From the NCBI GenBank assembly GCA_014218235.1, contig CM024760.1, forward strand, positions 145,839,245-145,903,244: 64,000 nucleotides of DNA, given 5' to 3'. The stretch comes from Colocasia esculenta. Lineage: Eukaryota > Streptophyta > Magnoliopsida > Alismatales > Araceae. The notes under the pieces were generated by a model. It made no database searches and had not been told where the DNA came from. It saw only the letters and a program-made list of their open reading frames with translations. Of this stretch, positions 34,137-46,640 are shown in pieces; position 1 is the first letter of the stretch, and each line of letters opens with the position of its first letter. Position numbers and translations under genes: made by a program.

Positions 34137-36720
34137 TGATTTTTCTTGACTTTTCTCTTTGTTGCTTGATGAAGCTTTAAGTGCTACTGGTTAGCTTTAA
34201 GCATATGTTCTTCACTTCTTTTTAGATTTATTCATAAGTCATTAAAGATCATATGAGTTCATCCAAAGAAATTTTGGATAAATCCTTAGAATCTTCAATC
34301 ACTGTAGCCTTTGTGTGCCAAACAGATGATAGAGAGCGCAGAATTTTTCTTACCAGATCAGCATCAGTGTATTCCTACCTAGTGCCTTCAGTCCATTGAC
34401 AATTATCATAAACATAGCAAACATTTAGAAATTGATTCGTTAGATTTCATCATAAACAATCATAATCAGAAACATGTATGTTTGCTTTGTTTCCCTAACT
34501 TGAGATGTTCATTCATACATTAATTCAAGTTTATCCCACATTCTTTAGCGGATTTACACATGGATATTCTTGAATATCTTTAGGGTGGATAGCACATTAA
34601 AGCATATCCTGGCACTGCAATTAAGAGTAGCTTTCCTAATTGCTCTCTAGTCCAATTTCCTCATCTCCCTGATTTTCATAAGGACCCACTTCAACTATCC
34701 TCCAAATTTCATAGTTTTGAGCCCTCAGAAAAACTTGCATGCGATTTTTCCAATAAGAGTAATCAGACCCATTAAGAATGGTGGTCTATTAATGGAATGG
34801 CCCGCAACTACAAATCCTCGAGAATCCATCAATCACAATAAAAGATAATGAAAGAGCAAGCAAACAACTCAAGCAAGCAACACAGAGATCAAACATAGGC
34901 AATCAAATCCCATCAGAAACAGATATTAACCCGCTCTGATACCAATTATAGGATCGAATAGGTGGATGGATCAGATCTAGAAGGGGGTTGAATAGATCTA
35001 ACACAAATTAATGCAGAAGCTTAAGCATTCTAAAATTACTTCGAATCAGAGATCAATTCAACAAACAAATTACTGATCTGAAGTGTGGGTGTGTGTAGAT
35101 TATGTGTGTTAGTGTGTGTGAGCAAATCAATTAGAAGTTTGAACGAAATCCCTATGCATGCATCTAGCGTAATACAAAGTCAAACCACAATTCAAACCAC
35201 TGCATAAGGGATTTTTAGGTGGTTCGGAAATCACCTCCAGTGACTCCTACGTCCACCCTCACACAGTAGGCCACACTACTCAAAACCTTGAGTACAACAC
35301 ACACTGGAGCACGACGACTCCAAACAACCTTGAGCACGATGGCTCAACACACAACCTTGAGTTCAACGACTCACAAACTGAGCACGACGGCTCAAAAAAC
35401 AACCGGAGCACGACGACTCCAAATTGAGCACGACGGCTCAAACCACACAGTGAGTGTGATGACTTACAAACCAGAGCTCGACGGCTCACAATACAAAAGC
35501 TAGATCAAACACAAAAGAGATTAGATCCTCTAGCAATGATCTGATTCAAGACAGATTCATACACAGAAATTTGTGCAGAACTTCATGCACAAATCTCATA
35601 GACGAAATAAGGAAGAACAAACTCAGAAGTGAGAGAAATGAATGTAGAATGAGTGTTCTTCGATGAAGAGGCCTTGCAGACACTTGAATTGAGGAGCCTT
35701 GATGGAAATCGATGGAGATTCTCCTCAATTGGCGATGCTCTGCTTTGATGGCATCTGAAATGCCAGAAATCCTTCTTATACTGCTCTCTTCAGTTGGATC
35801 TGCTCCCTTTCCTAGCACAGCAAGCTTCTCTCTAGAGATTTCCCTTGATTCCCACGTCCTTCCTCTTGAAAGGATGGCCTGCAACTTCTGCAGATGGAGC
35901 AAGATCTGGAAAGCCTCTTTTGCCGCCAAAAAGCTTCTTCTGGAAGTGTATGGGCTCTCTTGCCTTTGGGGTAGGAGAGTCATGGGCATTTATAGCCCCA
36001 TATGTCCATAAAGTGCCTTGGGGTGCATGGGCACGAAAATCTAGGTCAAATCCCTTGATTCCCAAGCAGCCACATGTCCAGACAAATTCACGTTTTTAAG
36101 CTTTAGTCGAAGTGTGTCGACACACAGGCAGACTGTGTCGACACTACAGGCATTATCTTCAAACTGGGCTTCTAGGATAGTCATCTAGTGTCGACACACA
36201 GGTGGACTGTGTCGACACCACTAGCAGACTGTGTCGACACACAGGAAGACTGTGTCGACACCCACTGGCTGCTGCTTCAGAACAGGCTTCTGGGACAGTG
36301 AACTGGTGTCGACACATAGGTGGACTATGTCGACACCACTGTGACAAATTTGTGTAAACCTGAAAATATAAATTGTAAACCATTAATACAAGATATTATT
36401 ATTAAAATGTGAGATATTAAACATCAAAAAACATGTTGTTTAAGCATTGTTGTGATATGTATAAAATGTATAACATGTTAAATTAGTCATCATTTTAATA
36501 TGTACAAAATGTACAAAATGTCATCATTAAATCAAATTATGAGTGATGTTCATTGGTCATCATTAAAATACAACTTTAGGAAATCCCAAAACACACTCAA
36601 CCCAACAGGAGGAGGGGCAGCGGCGGGGGGGGGGTTGCATAGGAAGGGGGGGAGGGCGTGGGTGGCGATGGGGAGCAGGAGGGGCAGGGGAGTGGCGGGG
36701 GGGGGGGGGGGGGGGTTGCA
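34137..36720. repeat. Tandem ~2.6-kb unit, copy 3
   Basis: The third copy shares the TATAGG terminus with copy 2, so copies 2 and 3 are each other's closest relatives. It has one extra GTGTCGACAC-bearing segment (about 36230-36262) that the other two lack. It passes without a break into the expanded G-rich array of the CACTA-3 end. Confidence 0.88.
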
Positions 36721-37244
36721 CAGGAAGGGAGGGCGGTGGCGGTGGGGCGCAGGAGGGAGAGGGGCAATGGCGGGGGGGGGGGGGGGGGGGGGGGGGTTGC
36801 ACAGGAAGGGAGGGAGGGCGGTGGCGGTGGGGCGCAGGAGGGGGAGGGGTAGTGGCAGAGGGGGGGGGGGGGGTTGCACAGAATTGCACAGAAAGGGGGG
36901 AGGGCGGTGGGGTGGTGGCGGTAGGGGGCGCAGGGAGGGGGAGGGGCAATGGCGGGGTGGGGCGGGGGGGGGGGGGGGGGTTGCACAGGAAGGGGAGGGC
37001 GGTGGCGGTGGGGGCGCAGGAGGGGGAGGGGCAGCGACGGAGGCTGATAGGAGGGCGCAGGAGGGGTGAGGGGCAGTAGCGGAGGCCGATAGGAGGGTGC
37101 CAGTGGGGGGCGTAGGGGAGGGGCCGGCGTACCTAAGCTTGGTGGCGGTAGTGCAGGTCGTGACGGCGGAGGTGGCAACGTCGGGGCAGAGGAGGCGGTG
37201 GTGGCGGCGGTCCCCAAAAGTGCAAGGCGGAGGTGGCATGCCCC

Positions 37245-37245
<1 letters not shown>
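36604..37245 (+). repeat. G-rich ~81-bp minisatellite with long poly-G runs
   Basis: Units begin at GTTGCAYAGGAAGG (36634, 36715, 36796, 36873, 36980) and carry GGCGGTGGCGGTGGGGCGCAGG. Poly-G runs reach about 25 (36772-36796). All long ORFs on either strand here are low-complexity (Gly/Arg or Pro) and are not taken as genes. The strand is strongly G-quadruplex prone. Confidence 0.9.

Positions 37246-37246
<1 letters not shown>

Positions 37247-37277
<31 letters not shown>
37247..37277. repeat. (GA)n microsatellite
   Basis: About 15 GA units, followed by more G-rich sequence. Confidence 0.95.
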
Positions 37278-37280
<3 letters not shown>

Positions 37281-37307
37281 GGGGGAGGGGGGGGAATGGG
37301 GGGGTTG

Positions 37308-37552
37308 GAGTTGCCGACGGACATTCCGACGATAGAAGTTCTGTCGGAATATCCGTCGGCATTTCCGACGGATTCTTCCGACGAAAGGAAACTCGTCGGT
37401 ATTACCAACGACATTTCTGACGTATTGAGTTCCGTCAAAAATTCTGATGGATACTACCGATGCAACTTTTTCTATCAGAATTTTCGATGGTATTACCGAC
37501 AAAATATTTCCATAGGAAAATATCGTCGGTAATGGCACTTTTTCTTGTAGTG
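37308..37552 (-). mobile_element. CACTA-3 terminus with subterminal repeats
   Basis: Read on the minus strand it starts CACTACAAGAAAAAGTGCC at 37552, the standard plant CACTA terminus. Over 240 bp it contains repeats in both orientations of TTCCGACGGAT and related TCGTCGG motifs, the binding-site pattern expected for the element's subterminal region. The G-rich block to the left would be its GC-rich leader, as in CACTA-2. The other terminus is not found in the window. Confidence 0.82.
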
Positions 37553-39452
37553 ATGTACTTGACAAGAGAACGATACAGTAAACAAAATCCAATGATATTT
37601 ACCATGTGAGAAGGAACAATTACCAATGGTATGGATGACAGTATGATCATTTGTCAAATAGAAGGGATTCAATAATCTAGCATGTACAGTGAATAGTACG
37701 AGTTGAATTCCATTGAATTTTAGTGAACAATGACGTATTGGATTCAATAGCAGCGACATATACAATAGACTTAGCTATTTCACATATAATAGTTCAATCA
37801 ATCAATCAATAACAATGTGAAAATTATCCAGATCAATCTTGCAATTAGTTGGGTGATTGCCAAACACCTCAATGGATCATATACTTTCGCGATTATAAGT
37901 ATTTAGGGTGCTCCTCCCAAGATGAGACTGGGCCTTATATGCACAAGCATCAGTCGTGAGTCAAAGTTCCAATATTTTTTAGTAATTTCATTTCATTTAT
38001 GGCCAACATGATTTCCAAGAAATAGATAGTCATGTATAAGATCATGCCAATGATTATAAAAAGAATAAGGCAAGTGAACATGATCCGGAGTAAATTTTAG
38101 CAGTATAACAACTTAATTTCATTAGTTCAATCTTTACATTTAGTGGCTTGGTTTCCATGTAACAAAATCACACTCACGAGAGTAGTAGATGAGAATGGAA
38201 GTGATTTCCATCTTCTGAAAACTTCAATGGTAAACCAACTCGGTCTCCATGAGGGAATCTACGAAGTACAAAGATTTACGAAGGTCTTGTTGGAAAGCTC
38301 CCCAGTCTATCAAAATGGAATGTCTATTAGAGAGTTTCCATCCCTCAAGAAAGGGCTGCCTATGAGTGCAATGTGTTGTGTAGAACGTGTCTCAAGATCC
38401 ACAATCCACTGGTTTAAAAACATAGCGAAAAGTAATTAATATGAACTCATGACATGGAACAACCCAGATTTCAATAACATGATTTCTGCACTTTTAACAT
38501 CATATACTTCAAGTTTAATATCAAGCTAGATCATGAAGATAGAATATAGCAATCACATGATAAATGGAACCAAGCAATTCATTAGGAAATTAGAATAGAA
38601 TTTCATGTTATTATAGATTTTACATGGATTGATAACTTTTAGGCCACTTGACAAACTGAACAATACTTCCTAGTAATCATACCATGCAATACATAGAATC
38701 TAGACTGACTGAAAAAGTCTCGGGTAGGCATTAGAAATCACAACGGGTTCAGTCGTCGCTATTTCTAAAGGTCATTAACAGTTAAGACAGGTAAATGGCC
38801 TATCTCTTAATCGCAATGTGGGTACCAGTAGCCTTTAAAATGCAACAAGTAGACTAGTCTCTTTTACCTTTAAATCGCAATTATGCGATGCATCACGTTC
38901 TACAAAGGTTTTTAAAAATACAAATACAAAATTTCACGAAAGCCAAGAGCGGGAAAAATAGATCAAATAGCAATGGGGTGTCTGGTGCGACTATGACTGG
39001 CACTGAAATCCATGCGGCACACAGTTTGATGCATCAGACCTGTCAGTTTGGACTTGAATCACAATAGATGACACGGTCATGATTCATTGAGTGGCGATGG
39101 CTCTAGGCAGCACGATACGAACCTCTAATAAGCAACATTTGAAGTCGTCGCGGATTAGAGTTCTTGCCCGAGAACGAGGAGATCGAAGCAATTACACATG
39201 TTTGGCTTGTAACTCGAAATCTAGGGGTCCTTGGACAAAGCTTTGAACATGAAAGTTGTAGATAACGACAAGTAGAAGAGAACAATGGCTTTGGCCTAAC
39301 TCAATTCGACCTCGAGATGTGTGACTCATGGTAAGAACACTAAAATCCCTAACTCTACGCGACGATCACTAAATGCATAATACAACTAGGATGCTTGACA
39401 AAAATTGGGAAAAATAGATGCAAATGAAACTAGAGTCGATGCTCTTTCACAC
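37553..39452. other. No recognised gene
   Basis: AT-rich sequence with short ORFs (one of 98 codons at 38143-38439 without a recognisable motif) and ATCA microsatellite-like runs near 37795. The right part, 38640-39452, is the left half of an older sequence split by the LTR element at 39458. Confidence 0.4.
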
Positions 39453-39457
39453 AGTAT

Positions 39458-40884
39458 TGTAGACACCCGATTATGACTAATGGGTTGAACCACATTTCTT
39501 GCTATCTTAGTGGGCCCTAATTGGTCACTCACCTTGAGCTCATCATTTGCCTTGATTTGAGCCCATTAATCCATTAAAAATGCTTTGAAATCTCGAAATC
39601 TATCATTTAAAAGAGTCCTTAGAGGGTTTGACTCCTATTTTAGCATGTGGTTGAAGAGAATAATCCAGAATAATTCGGATTTCTTGTCGCGACGCAGCGT
39701 GGCGCCGCGACTCTAGTCGCGACGGGTTAGGGCGCCGCGACAGCCCATGCATTATCCATGCACGTGGGCAATGCTGTCGCGACCCCCCGCACCGTCGCGT
39801 CTCTAGTCGCGACCCTACGATCTGACGTGACAATGTCCGAGATCCCTGGCCTCCGTAACCACACCCTATTTATCCTCCCATGTACTTTGACTTGGTCTAA
39901 AAGGGTTATCCCTGCCCCTTGGACGGATCCTTGGCCCTAGGGACTCTCCTAGGCTTCCCTAAGGACTCTACATCCGATTTTATAGAGCTTTATCTCCCAT
40001 TTATAATTTCCACATCTTTTTGAGGAGATAATACCTAATTTTCTCACTCCAAGCTCTATATAAGCAAGGCCACTCCTCATGGACGGAGGGAGCCTCATGA
40101 TCACCCCGAAGGGCTGCCAAAATTCCCTCTGAACAAGACTTAGCCACGCAGCCATTCATCCCATTCATTCCTTCACTTGCTACCCCTCACAACTCATTGA
40201 TTTCACCCTTAATGGAGCAAGGAACGTGAAAAGTGCGACTTCAGCGACCTCCTGGACCTCTTGGCGTATCATTGGAGCTGCATCCACGCCAGGAAGTCGC
40301 CCTAATGGGGCTCATTGTTTCTTCTCTCCCTTTCCCTCTATCTTTACCTGCATTTTTTATGTTCTTTTTAAATAGAGCACATCTATCATCCACCCACGTT
40401 TTCCCACACCCATAGGGGTTTAAAACCACCCCAGGTGCGCTCCTACCATGATCTCCCATTTCATTTCGTCTTTTAGGATAGATGCTACACTCTACATGTT
40501 CTAATAGGGTCTTCTCTTTGTGTTTTCGTTTGATTGGCAGGCAAGCAAGTAAGGTCTACGAGAAGCTCTGGTACTCTGGCCGGCTGGAGGACTAGAAGAA
40601 GGTCACTACAACAAATCTCCCGCAATCAGAGAACGCGACGGCCTTGGGTGACGCGACATGGACGCGTCGGTTTCCACTGACGCGATATCAGATAGACGCG
40701 GCGGCCATGACCACCGCGACATCAGGTCAGTCTTCCTGTTCTCTTTCCCTTTCCTAGTTTAAGTTAGCCGTCGTTTTCTCACGTTATTAGGCAACTATCT
40801 AGGTGGCGATCACATCCTATTTTCCATGCTATGATATTTGATATCCATGTCTGTGTTGAGGGAAGCACAATCCCTGTGATTACA
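39458..40884 (+). repeat. 5' LTR of the young element
   Basis: 1,427 bp. U3 has a cluster of the palindrome GTCGCGAC with GGCGCCGCGAC blocks (39685-39835). TATATAAG at 40057-40064 is a good TATA box, with transcription expected about 30 bp downstream. Confidence 0.88.
40057..40064 (+). promoter_or_regulatory. LTR TATA box
   Basis: CTCTATATAAGCAAGGCC context; repeated in the second LTR at 40971-40978. It marks the U3/R promoter. Confidence 0.7.
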
Positions 40885-40889
40885 CCTTT

Positions 40890-40906
40890 TGGCGATCACG
40901 GTGGGA
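40890..40906 (+). promoter_or_regulatory. Probable primer-binding site
   Basis: TGGCGATCACGGTGGGA starts five bases after the LTR end. It begins with the TGG expected for pairing to a tRNA CCA end and resembles the TGGCGACTCC...GGGGA leader sites of Tat-type elements. The tRNA is not identified with certainty. Confidence 0.6.
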
Positions 40907-40959
40907 TAAGTCTAGGAAAGGTTTAGGAGTCCTAGTGCTAGTCTAGATGTCTTAGGATA

Positions 40960-41799
40960 ACTCCAAGCTCTATATAAGCAAGGCCACTCCTCATGGACGG
41001 AGGGAGCCTCATGATCACCCCGAAGGGCTGCCAAAATTCCCTCTGAACAAGACTTAGCCACGCAGCCATTCATCCCATTCATTCCTTCACTTGCTACCCC
41101 TCACAACTCATTGATTTCACCCTTAATGGAGCAAGGAACGTGAAAAGGGCGACTTCAGCGACCTCCTGGACCTCTTGGCGTATCATTGGAGCTGCATCCA
41201 CGCCAGGAAGTCGCCCTAATGGGGCTCATTGTTTCTTCTCTCCCTTTCCCTCTATCTTTACCTGCATTTTTTATGTTCTTTTTAAATAGATCACATCTAT
41301 CATCCACCCACGTTTTCCCACACACCATAGGGGTTTAAAACCACCCCAGGTGCGCTCCTACCATGATCTCCCATTTCATTTCGTCTTTTAGGATAGATGC
41401 TACACTCTACATGTTCTAATAGGGTCTTCTCTTTGTGTTTTCGTTTGATTGGCAGGCAAGCAAGTAAGGTCTACGAGAAGCTCTGGTACTCTGGCCGGCT
41501 GGAGGACTAGAAGAAGGTCACTACAACAAATCTCCCGCAATCAGAGAACGCGACGGCCTTGGGTGACGCGACATGGACGCGTCGGTTTCCACTGACGCGA
41601 TATCAGATAGACGCGGCGGCCATGACCACCGCGACATCAGGTCAGTCTTCCTGTTCTCTTTCCCTTTCTTAGTTTAAGTTAGCCGTCGTTTTCTCACGTT
41701 ATTAGGCAACTATCTAGGTGGCGATCACATCCTATTTTCCATGCTATGATATTTGATATCCATGTCTGTGTTGAGGGAAGCACAATCCCTGTGATTACA
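40960..41799 (+). repeat. Truncated 3' LTR copy of the young element
   Basis: It corresponds to 40046-40884. The deletion joint with the leader is at ACTCCAAGC, just upstream of the TATA box, so this copy keeps promoter, R and U5 but lacks most of U3. Confidence 0.88.
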
Positions 41800-41804
41800 A
41801 GTAT

Positions 41805-42719
41805 ATGGCATGTTTAGGTTTGGCTTAAGAACACCTACCTTTGGTCGCTCCTAAGAAAGGCCTTGTACAGGTCACTACAGAATGCAAGGGGATGACGAAG
41901 AGGGTTGTTGTGGTCAATCTCTTGCTCCCAAGCTGTCTAAGGGCACCTCCACATGACCCCAACAAGTTGTAAACTCGTCCCCATGAGGGTTAAGGCGAGT
42001 ATTTATAGGTCTAGGGTTGTTTGGAGTCCTATTGTAACTAGGAAAGAGGGGACTCTGTGTTTGGTTGATCCTTTCCTAAACTTAAGGATTCCCATCCCAA
42101 TTTGAGTGGGAAAGCTTTTAGGAAACCTCCCCTCTTGATGGGACACAAATTTGGCCTAATAAACTTGTTTCCTTCCCTAATTAGTCTTCTTAAATCAAGC
42201 CCAAATGGTCATTACGAATTTCTAAGGTATTTTCTTATGTGAGTTTATTCATAGGCTAAGAGATGACTATTGGTCTAATTCCCATGATGGGATGTCAATA
42301 CACATTGTTTAGAGTCCACCTGTGCATTTATTTTAATTTAGGATTCACTTTTGTACACAAGATAATGGGTTTTCCAACTTATTCTTTCATTACGATAATA
42401 AGTCACAACAATTCTTAAACTCGGTCCAACAGATTTTTCTTGGCCCAAATTTCTTAAAGGGTCATTAGATAATATTATTCAAAGTCTAACTATGACTTTT
42501 ACAAAAAATTTAGATGTGTTTTTACACATTTGATACCAGTGCGTATACTTGAGCTAGTTTAAGTTGCCTTTTTTTTTTATTTGTCTCCTATTTTCAAATT
42601 ATTGAATTTTTGAGGTATTACAGGAAGGTTGCGATAAGTTTTTATAGATATACAAAGTTTTATTTTTTTCTCATTAATGATTAATATAAATTTATAATTT
42701 TCTTTATTCAATTTGCAAG
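41805..42719. other. No recognised gene; right half of the sequence split by the young LTR element
   Basis: It contains GCGAGTATTTATAGG (about 41994), compatible with a decayed LTR promoter region, and otherwise no features that can be supported. Confidence 0.35.
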
Positions 42720-43119
42720 AGTCAGATAGCGGCAGATGACTGACAAGTATGTAGGGGTGGACCACTAGCTGCAGTTAGATCCTAAGGTATGGGTTGCGGC
42801 ATCTGGCGCACCAAAGAAAGTTCATGTATATGGTTTTAGGCACAGTCTGAATACAAGAAGGGTGATATCTAGTGCTTTAAGTTTAGGCTCACAAGCGATC
42901 AGTGTCTTCACCAAGCCCACACCCCTGTTACTGCTCCCGATGACGTCATGGGCTTCATTCGAGATGAGATTTTCAGTTTGGAGACACGGCTTGTCTAGAC
43001 CATGCACACTGAGGTCTCAAACACTGCCCAAGCCCAACTCTCCAAGGCCTACTCCCAAGCCTTCTTCAAGATAGGGATTCCTACTCACGAAGCCCCTCGA
43101 CACTAACATGAGCCCCTCA

Positions 43120-46100
43120 AGTGAGTTTTTTATTTTATTTTAATTTCTCGGCTCTAACTATCAATTTTTATAAAATAAGTTTAAAAAATGAAAAACTCAA
43201 GTTTGAGAAGTCCAAAATTAGAAATACTACTACGATCGGCCTCTGATTTGCTCTAACACGGTCGGGGCAATGAGAGTGACTTATGGAAACTGACAGAATT
43301 CAAATCGAACTTCCAGTTTGAGCTCGATGCTCAAATACACATTCACCAAATTAGTTTAGTTTCAAAACAAAGAACTCAGGTTTGGGGTACAAAATTAAAA
43401 ATACTAATCTGATCGGCCTTCGATTTGTTCCAACATGGTCAGGGCGATGATAATGACTTGTGGAAATTGACGAAGTTCAAATCGGACTTCCAGTTTGAGC
43501 TTGATGATCAAATACACATTCATCAAAGTAGTTTAGTTTAAAAACAAAGAACTGGATTTGAGGGTCCAAAATTAGAAATACTAATCCAATCGGTTTCCTT
43601 TTTGTTCCTGTTGAACCACTCCTATATTTATCCATATGTTTTAGTAATAACTAAAACTCATGAATGTAATAACTTAATCTCATGAATATATGTTTTATTG
43701 ATATAACTTCTATCAGTTAGCATTCCGTTACTGAACATTTGCTGGAGTTACAATTTGTTTTCTGAACTTGAAGTAATAAGTTATTTAACCAACATGTTAT
43801 AAAATAACTGGTTAATCTGCTAGACAAATTAATCGATTATTTCCTACTCATAAACAAGTAATTGATTATATGAATTAATTGATTATTCTTTCTTCACTTT
43901 ATCAAATAATCAATTATTTCATCTGAACATAAAATAATCAAATATTTTGTAGTTCACATCTTACAACATGTTACCTTAACATATCTCAATCCATTAACTT
44001 GTATCTTTGCTATCATCTTAGAAGAAATGTTTGACATGTCGGTCAAAATACTTTATTCATTTTTCTTGACATGATTGCAACCTAGAATACTTGCCTATAT
44101 AGTCTATATATATGTGCTTCTATTCACAACCTGACCACATTAAATATGCATGTATCCAGCATTACTTTATGACATTCTAAAAGAAGTAATGTATGCTAAA
44201 AGAATATTTTATTACTCTCATCTCATAACTTTTCAAAAAAGAGATTTATTTTATTGGTAAAAGTAAGGTGACTGTAGCAACTCTGCTTGCGTAAGGGCTC
44301 AATGTTCAAATATCTAAAAATGTCTTTCTATGTGTCGCATGTGCATTGGTTGATAGATTATTTTATATATAACATATGTCTTGAAATGTTCATCAGATAG
44401 GTCAGTTGTGGTCTGCCAAGATAAGCTACTTTTTGCAGGTATCTGGAACCTTAGAATAATACACTAGCCATCTGTATGAGGATATGTAACCAAGGCAACA
44501 TAAACAAAAAAGAAGATCTTTTTGCTGATCATGTCAAGACTGAGTCTAACGTACACATCACTGTGAGACAACAATCAACCCAACGGTTATGAAAGAAGAC
44601 GACTTTAAAAAGCCACATGGAACTGTTACAAAGGAAGATGCATCGGAGCTACGAACAATATAATAAAAGGTTTTTGAAGTGTGATCTGAGTGCTCATGTG
44701 AAAGAGATAAGGCCCAGCCTCCAGAGAAGCTTCCATTCCAATCTTCTTCTTGCTCAACGTGAAAAGCTCATTGAAGAAGACAACTTTAACGGAAAGAGTT
44801 CAGCTACTCAGCCACTGCCGCAAAAGCTCAAGAACATTTACTTACTGAGCATTGAAGGCCCAACGACAACGAGCTTCTTGCTGCTGATCTTTTCCTATTT
44901 GTTGAGACAATTTTATTGTGCTTACTGTGTGCCTTATCTATCTAGCATCGTAGACTTTCTTTCTCCGACACATTTTTTCTCTAGAAATATAGGCAACCGG
45001 CCAGAGGTCTGTATCTAGCAGTGTTCCTCTTTGAAAGGAGAAGACCTGTTGTTCAGGCATATTTTTCACCCTTAGGGTGAAGACCTGTCTGTGCGGCAGC
45101 AGTTGTGGTGACCGGCCAGAGATCTGTATCTAGTGGTGTTCCTCCTTGGTTGGAAGGAGAAAACCTGATTCGATCAGGTGTGATTGTTCCACCTCTCAGG
45201 TGAAGGCCTGTGGTTCAGGTAGGTAGATTTTCCCTGTGGAAAGAGGTGAAGACTTGAGGTGTTCAGGTGATTGTAGTACCGATTGGACATCGATATCTAG
45301 TGTTGTATCCATGAGATGTGGTTTCAGCTGGGTAGTGGAAAGCTGAAGGAGTTTTCTCTTGAGGACTGGACGTAGGTGTTGAGTGGATCAGCATCGAACT
45401 AGGATAAATCTTGGCATCGTGCTTGCTTGGTTGTGTGACTAGTTTCTCTGTTGCATGATCGATCACATCCTTAGCTCATCATTTAATCTATTACCAACTA
45501 AAGAGAAGTTTATTTGTGTTTCTTACTATTTGGTTAGATAGTATTTATACATTGTTAAAACAATAAATATTTATAAATATCATGATTAGAACCTATTCAC
45601 CCCCCTCTAGGTCTTTATAGCTTATGCAACAGTTCCAACAGGGCCGGGGCGATGAGAGCGACTCGTAAAAACTGAAGGAGTTCAAATCGGACTTCCAGTT
45701 TGAGTTTAGTGGTCAAATTCTCATTCACCAAATTAGTTTAGTTTAAAACAAAGTTTAAAACAATGAACTTGGTTTTGGGGGTTTAAAATTAGAAATACTA
45801 ATCCAATCGGCCTTCGATTTGTTCCAATACGACTGGGGCAATGAAAACGACTTGTGGAAATAGACAAAATTCAAATCAGACTTCTAATTTGAGCTCAGTG
45901 CTCAAATACACATTCATCAAATTAGTTTAGTTTAAAAACAAAGAACTCGGGTTTAGGGGTCCAAAATTATAAATACTAATCCGATCGGCCTCTGGTTTGT
46001 TCTAACACGGCCGAAACGATGAGAGTGACTCGTGGAACTGACGGAGTTCAAATCAGACTCAATTTGATCTCGGTGCTCAAATTCACATTTACCAAATTAG

Positions 46101-46640
46101 TTTAGTTTAAAAACAAAGAACTTGGTTTGGGGGATCCAAAATTAGAAATACTAATCTAATCAGCCTCTAGTTTATTCCAGCATGACGGGGCAATGAGAGT
46201 GACTCGTAAAAAAGACAGAGTTCAAATCGGACTTTCGGTTTGAGCCCGACTCTCAAATTCTCATTCACAAAATTTGTTTAGTTTATAAACAAAGAACTCA
46301 ATTTTGGTGGTCAAAAATTAGAAATAAGAATCCGATATGCCTCTAGTTTGTTCCAACACAGCCGAGGCGATGAGATCAACTCGTGGAAATAGTCAGAATC
46401 AGACTTCTAGTTTGAGCTCGACGCTCAAATACAGATTCACCATATTAGTTTAGTTTAAAAACAAAGAACTCAGATTTGGAAAAATTAGAAATAGTAATCT
46501 GGTCAGCCTCCAATTTGTTCCAACATGACCGGGGTGATAAGAATGACTTGTGAAAACTAACGGAGTTCAAATCGAACACTCAGTTTGATCTCGACTCTCA
46601 AATTCACATTCACCAAATTAGTTTAGTTTAAAAGTGAGAG
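43120..46640 (+). repeat. ~180-bp tandem array inside the CACTA-4 intron
   Basis: Units of 167-183 bp carry CCGATCGGCCTC, GAGTTCAAATCGGACTTCC and CCAAATTAGTTTAGTTTAAA. Copies can be phased at about 43227, 43410 and 43590, then (after the inserted LTR) 45637, 45805, 45984, 46160, 46337 and 46502. Copies are diverged, so the array is old. The LTR at 43609-45631 interrupts the third copy. Confidence 0.88.
43609..45631 (+). mobile_element. Copia-type solo LTR (2,023 bp) nested in the tandem array
   Basis: It starts TGTTGAACCACTCC and ends TATGCAACA, with target duplications GTTCC at 43604-43608 and 45632-45636. Near its end it has TTCACCCCCCTCTAGG, common at copia LTR ends. It contains AATCGATTA/AATTGATTA repeats (43820-43940) and a duplicated ACCGGCCAGAG block (about 44996 and 45111). 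No internal domain is found; a 133-codon ORF at 44617 has no recognisable motif. Confidence 0.85.

Larger units (their letters stand above)
39458..41799 (+). mobile_element. Young LTR retroelement, deletion derivative (LTR, PBS leader, truncated LTR)
   Basis: It begins TGTAGACACCC and ends GTGATTACA. Target duplications AGTAT occur at 39453-39457 and 41800-41804. Structure: full LTR 39458-40884, a 75-bp leader 40885-40959 with a PBS-like sequence, then a second LTR copy 40960-41799 that lacks the first ~588 bp. The two copies (40046-40884 and 40960-41799) differ at only about four sites by eye, so insertion was recent. All coding sequence is missing. Confidence 0.9.

Noticed and set aside
36550..37592. 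Large Gly/Arg-rich and Pro-rich ORFs
   Set aside because: They exist only because the G-rich minisatellite lacks stop codons; several overlap in different frames and both strands.
38143..38439. 98-codon ORF as a host gene
   Set aside because: No motif, no splice partners and no supporting context.
40604..40640. CACTACAACAAATC as a CACTA terminus (also at 41519)
   Set aside because: It lies inside both LTR copies of the young element with no partner terminus, subterminal repeats or target duplication.
44617..45018. 133-codon ORF in the solo LTR as a gene
   Set aside because: No recognisable motif, lies within LTR sequence, and ATG-to-stop length is compatible with chance.
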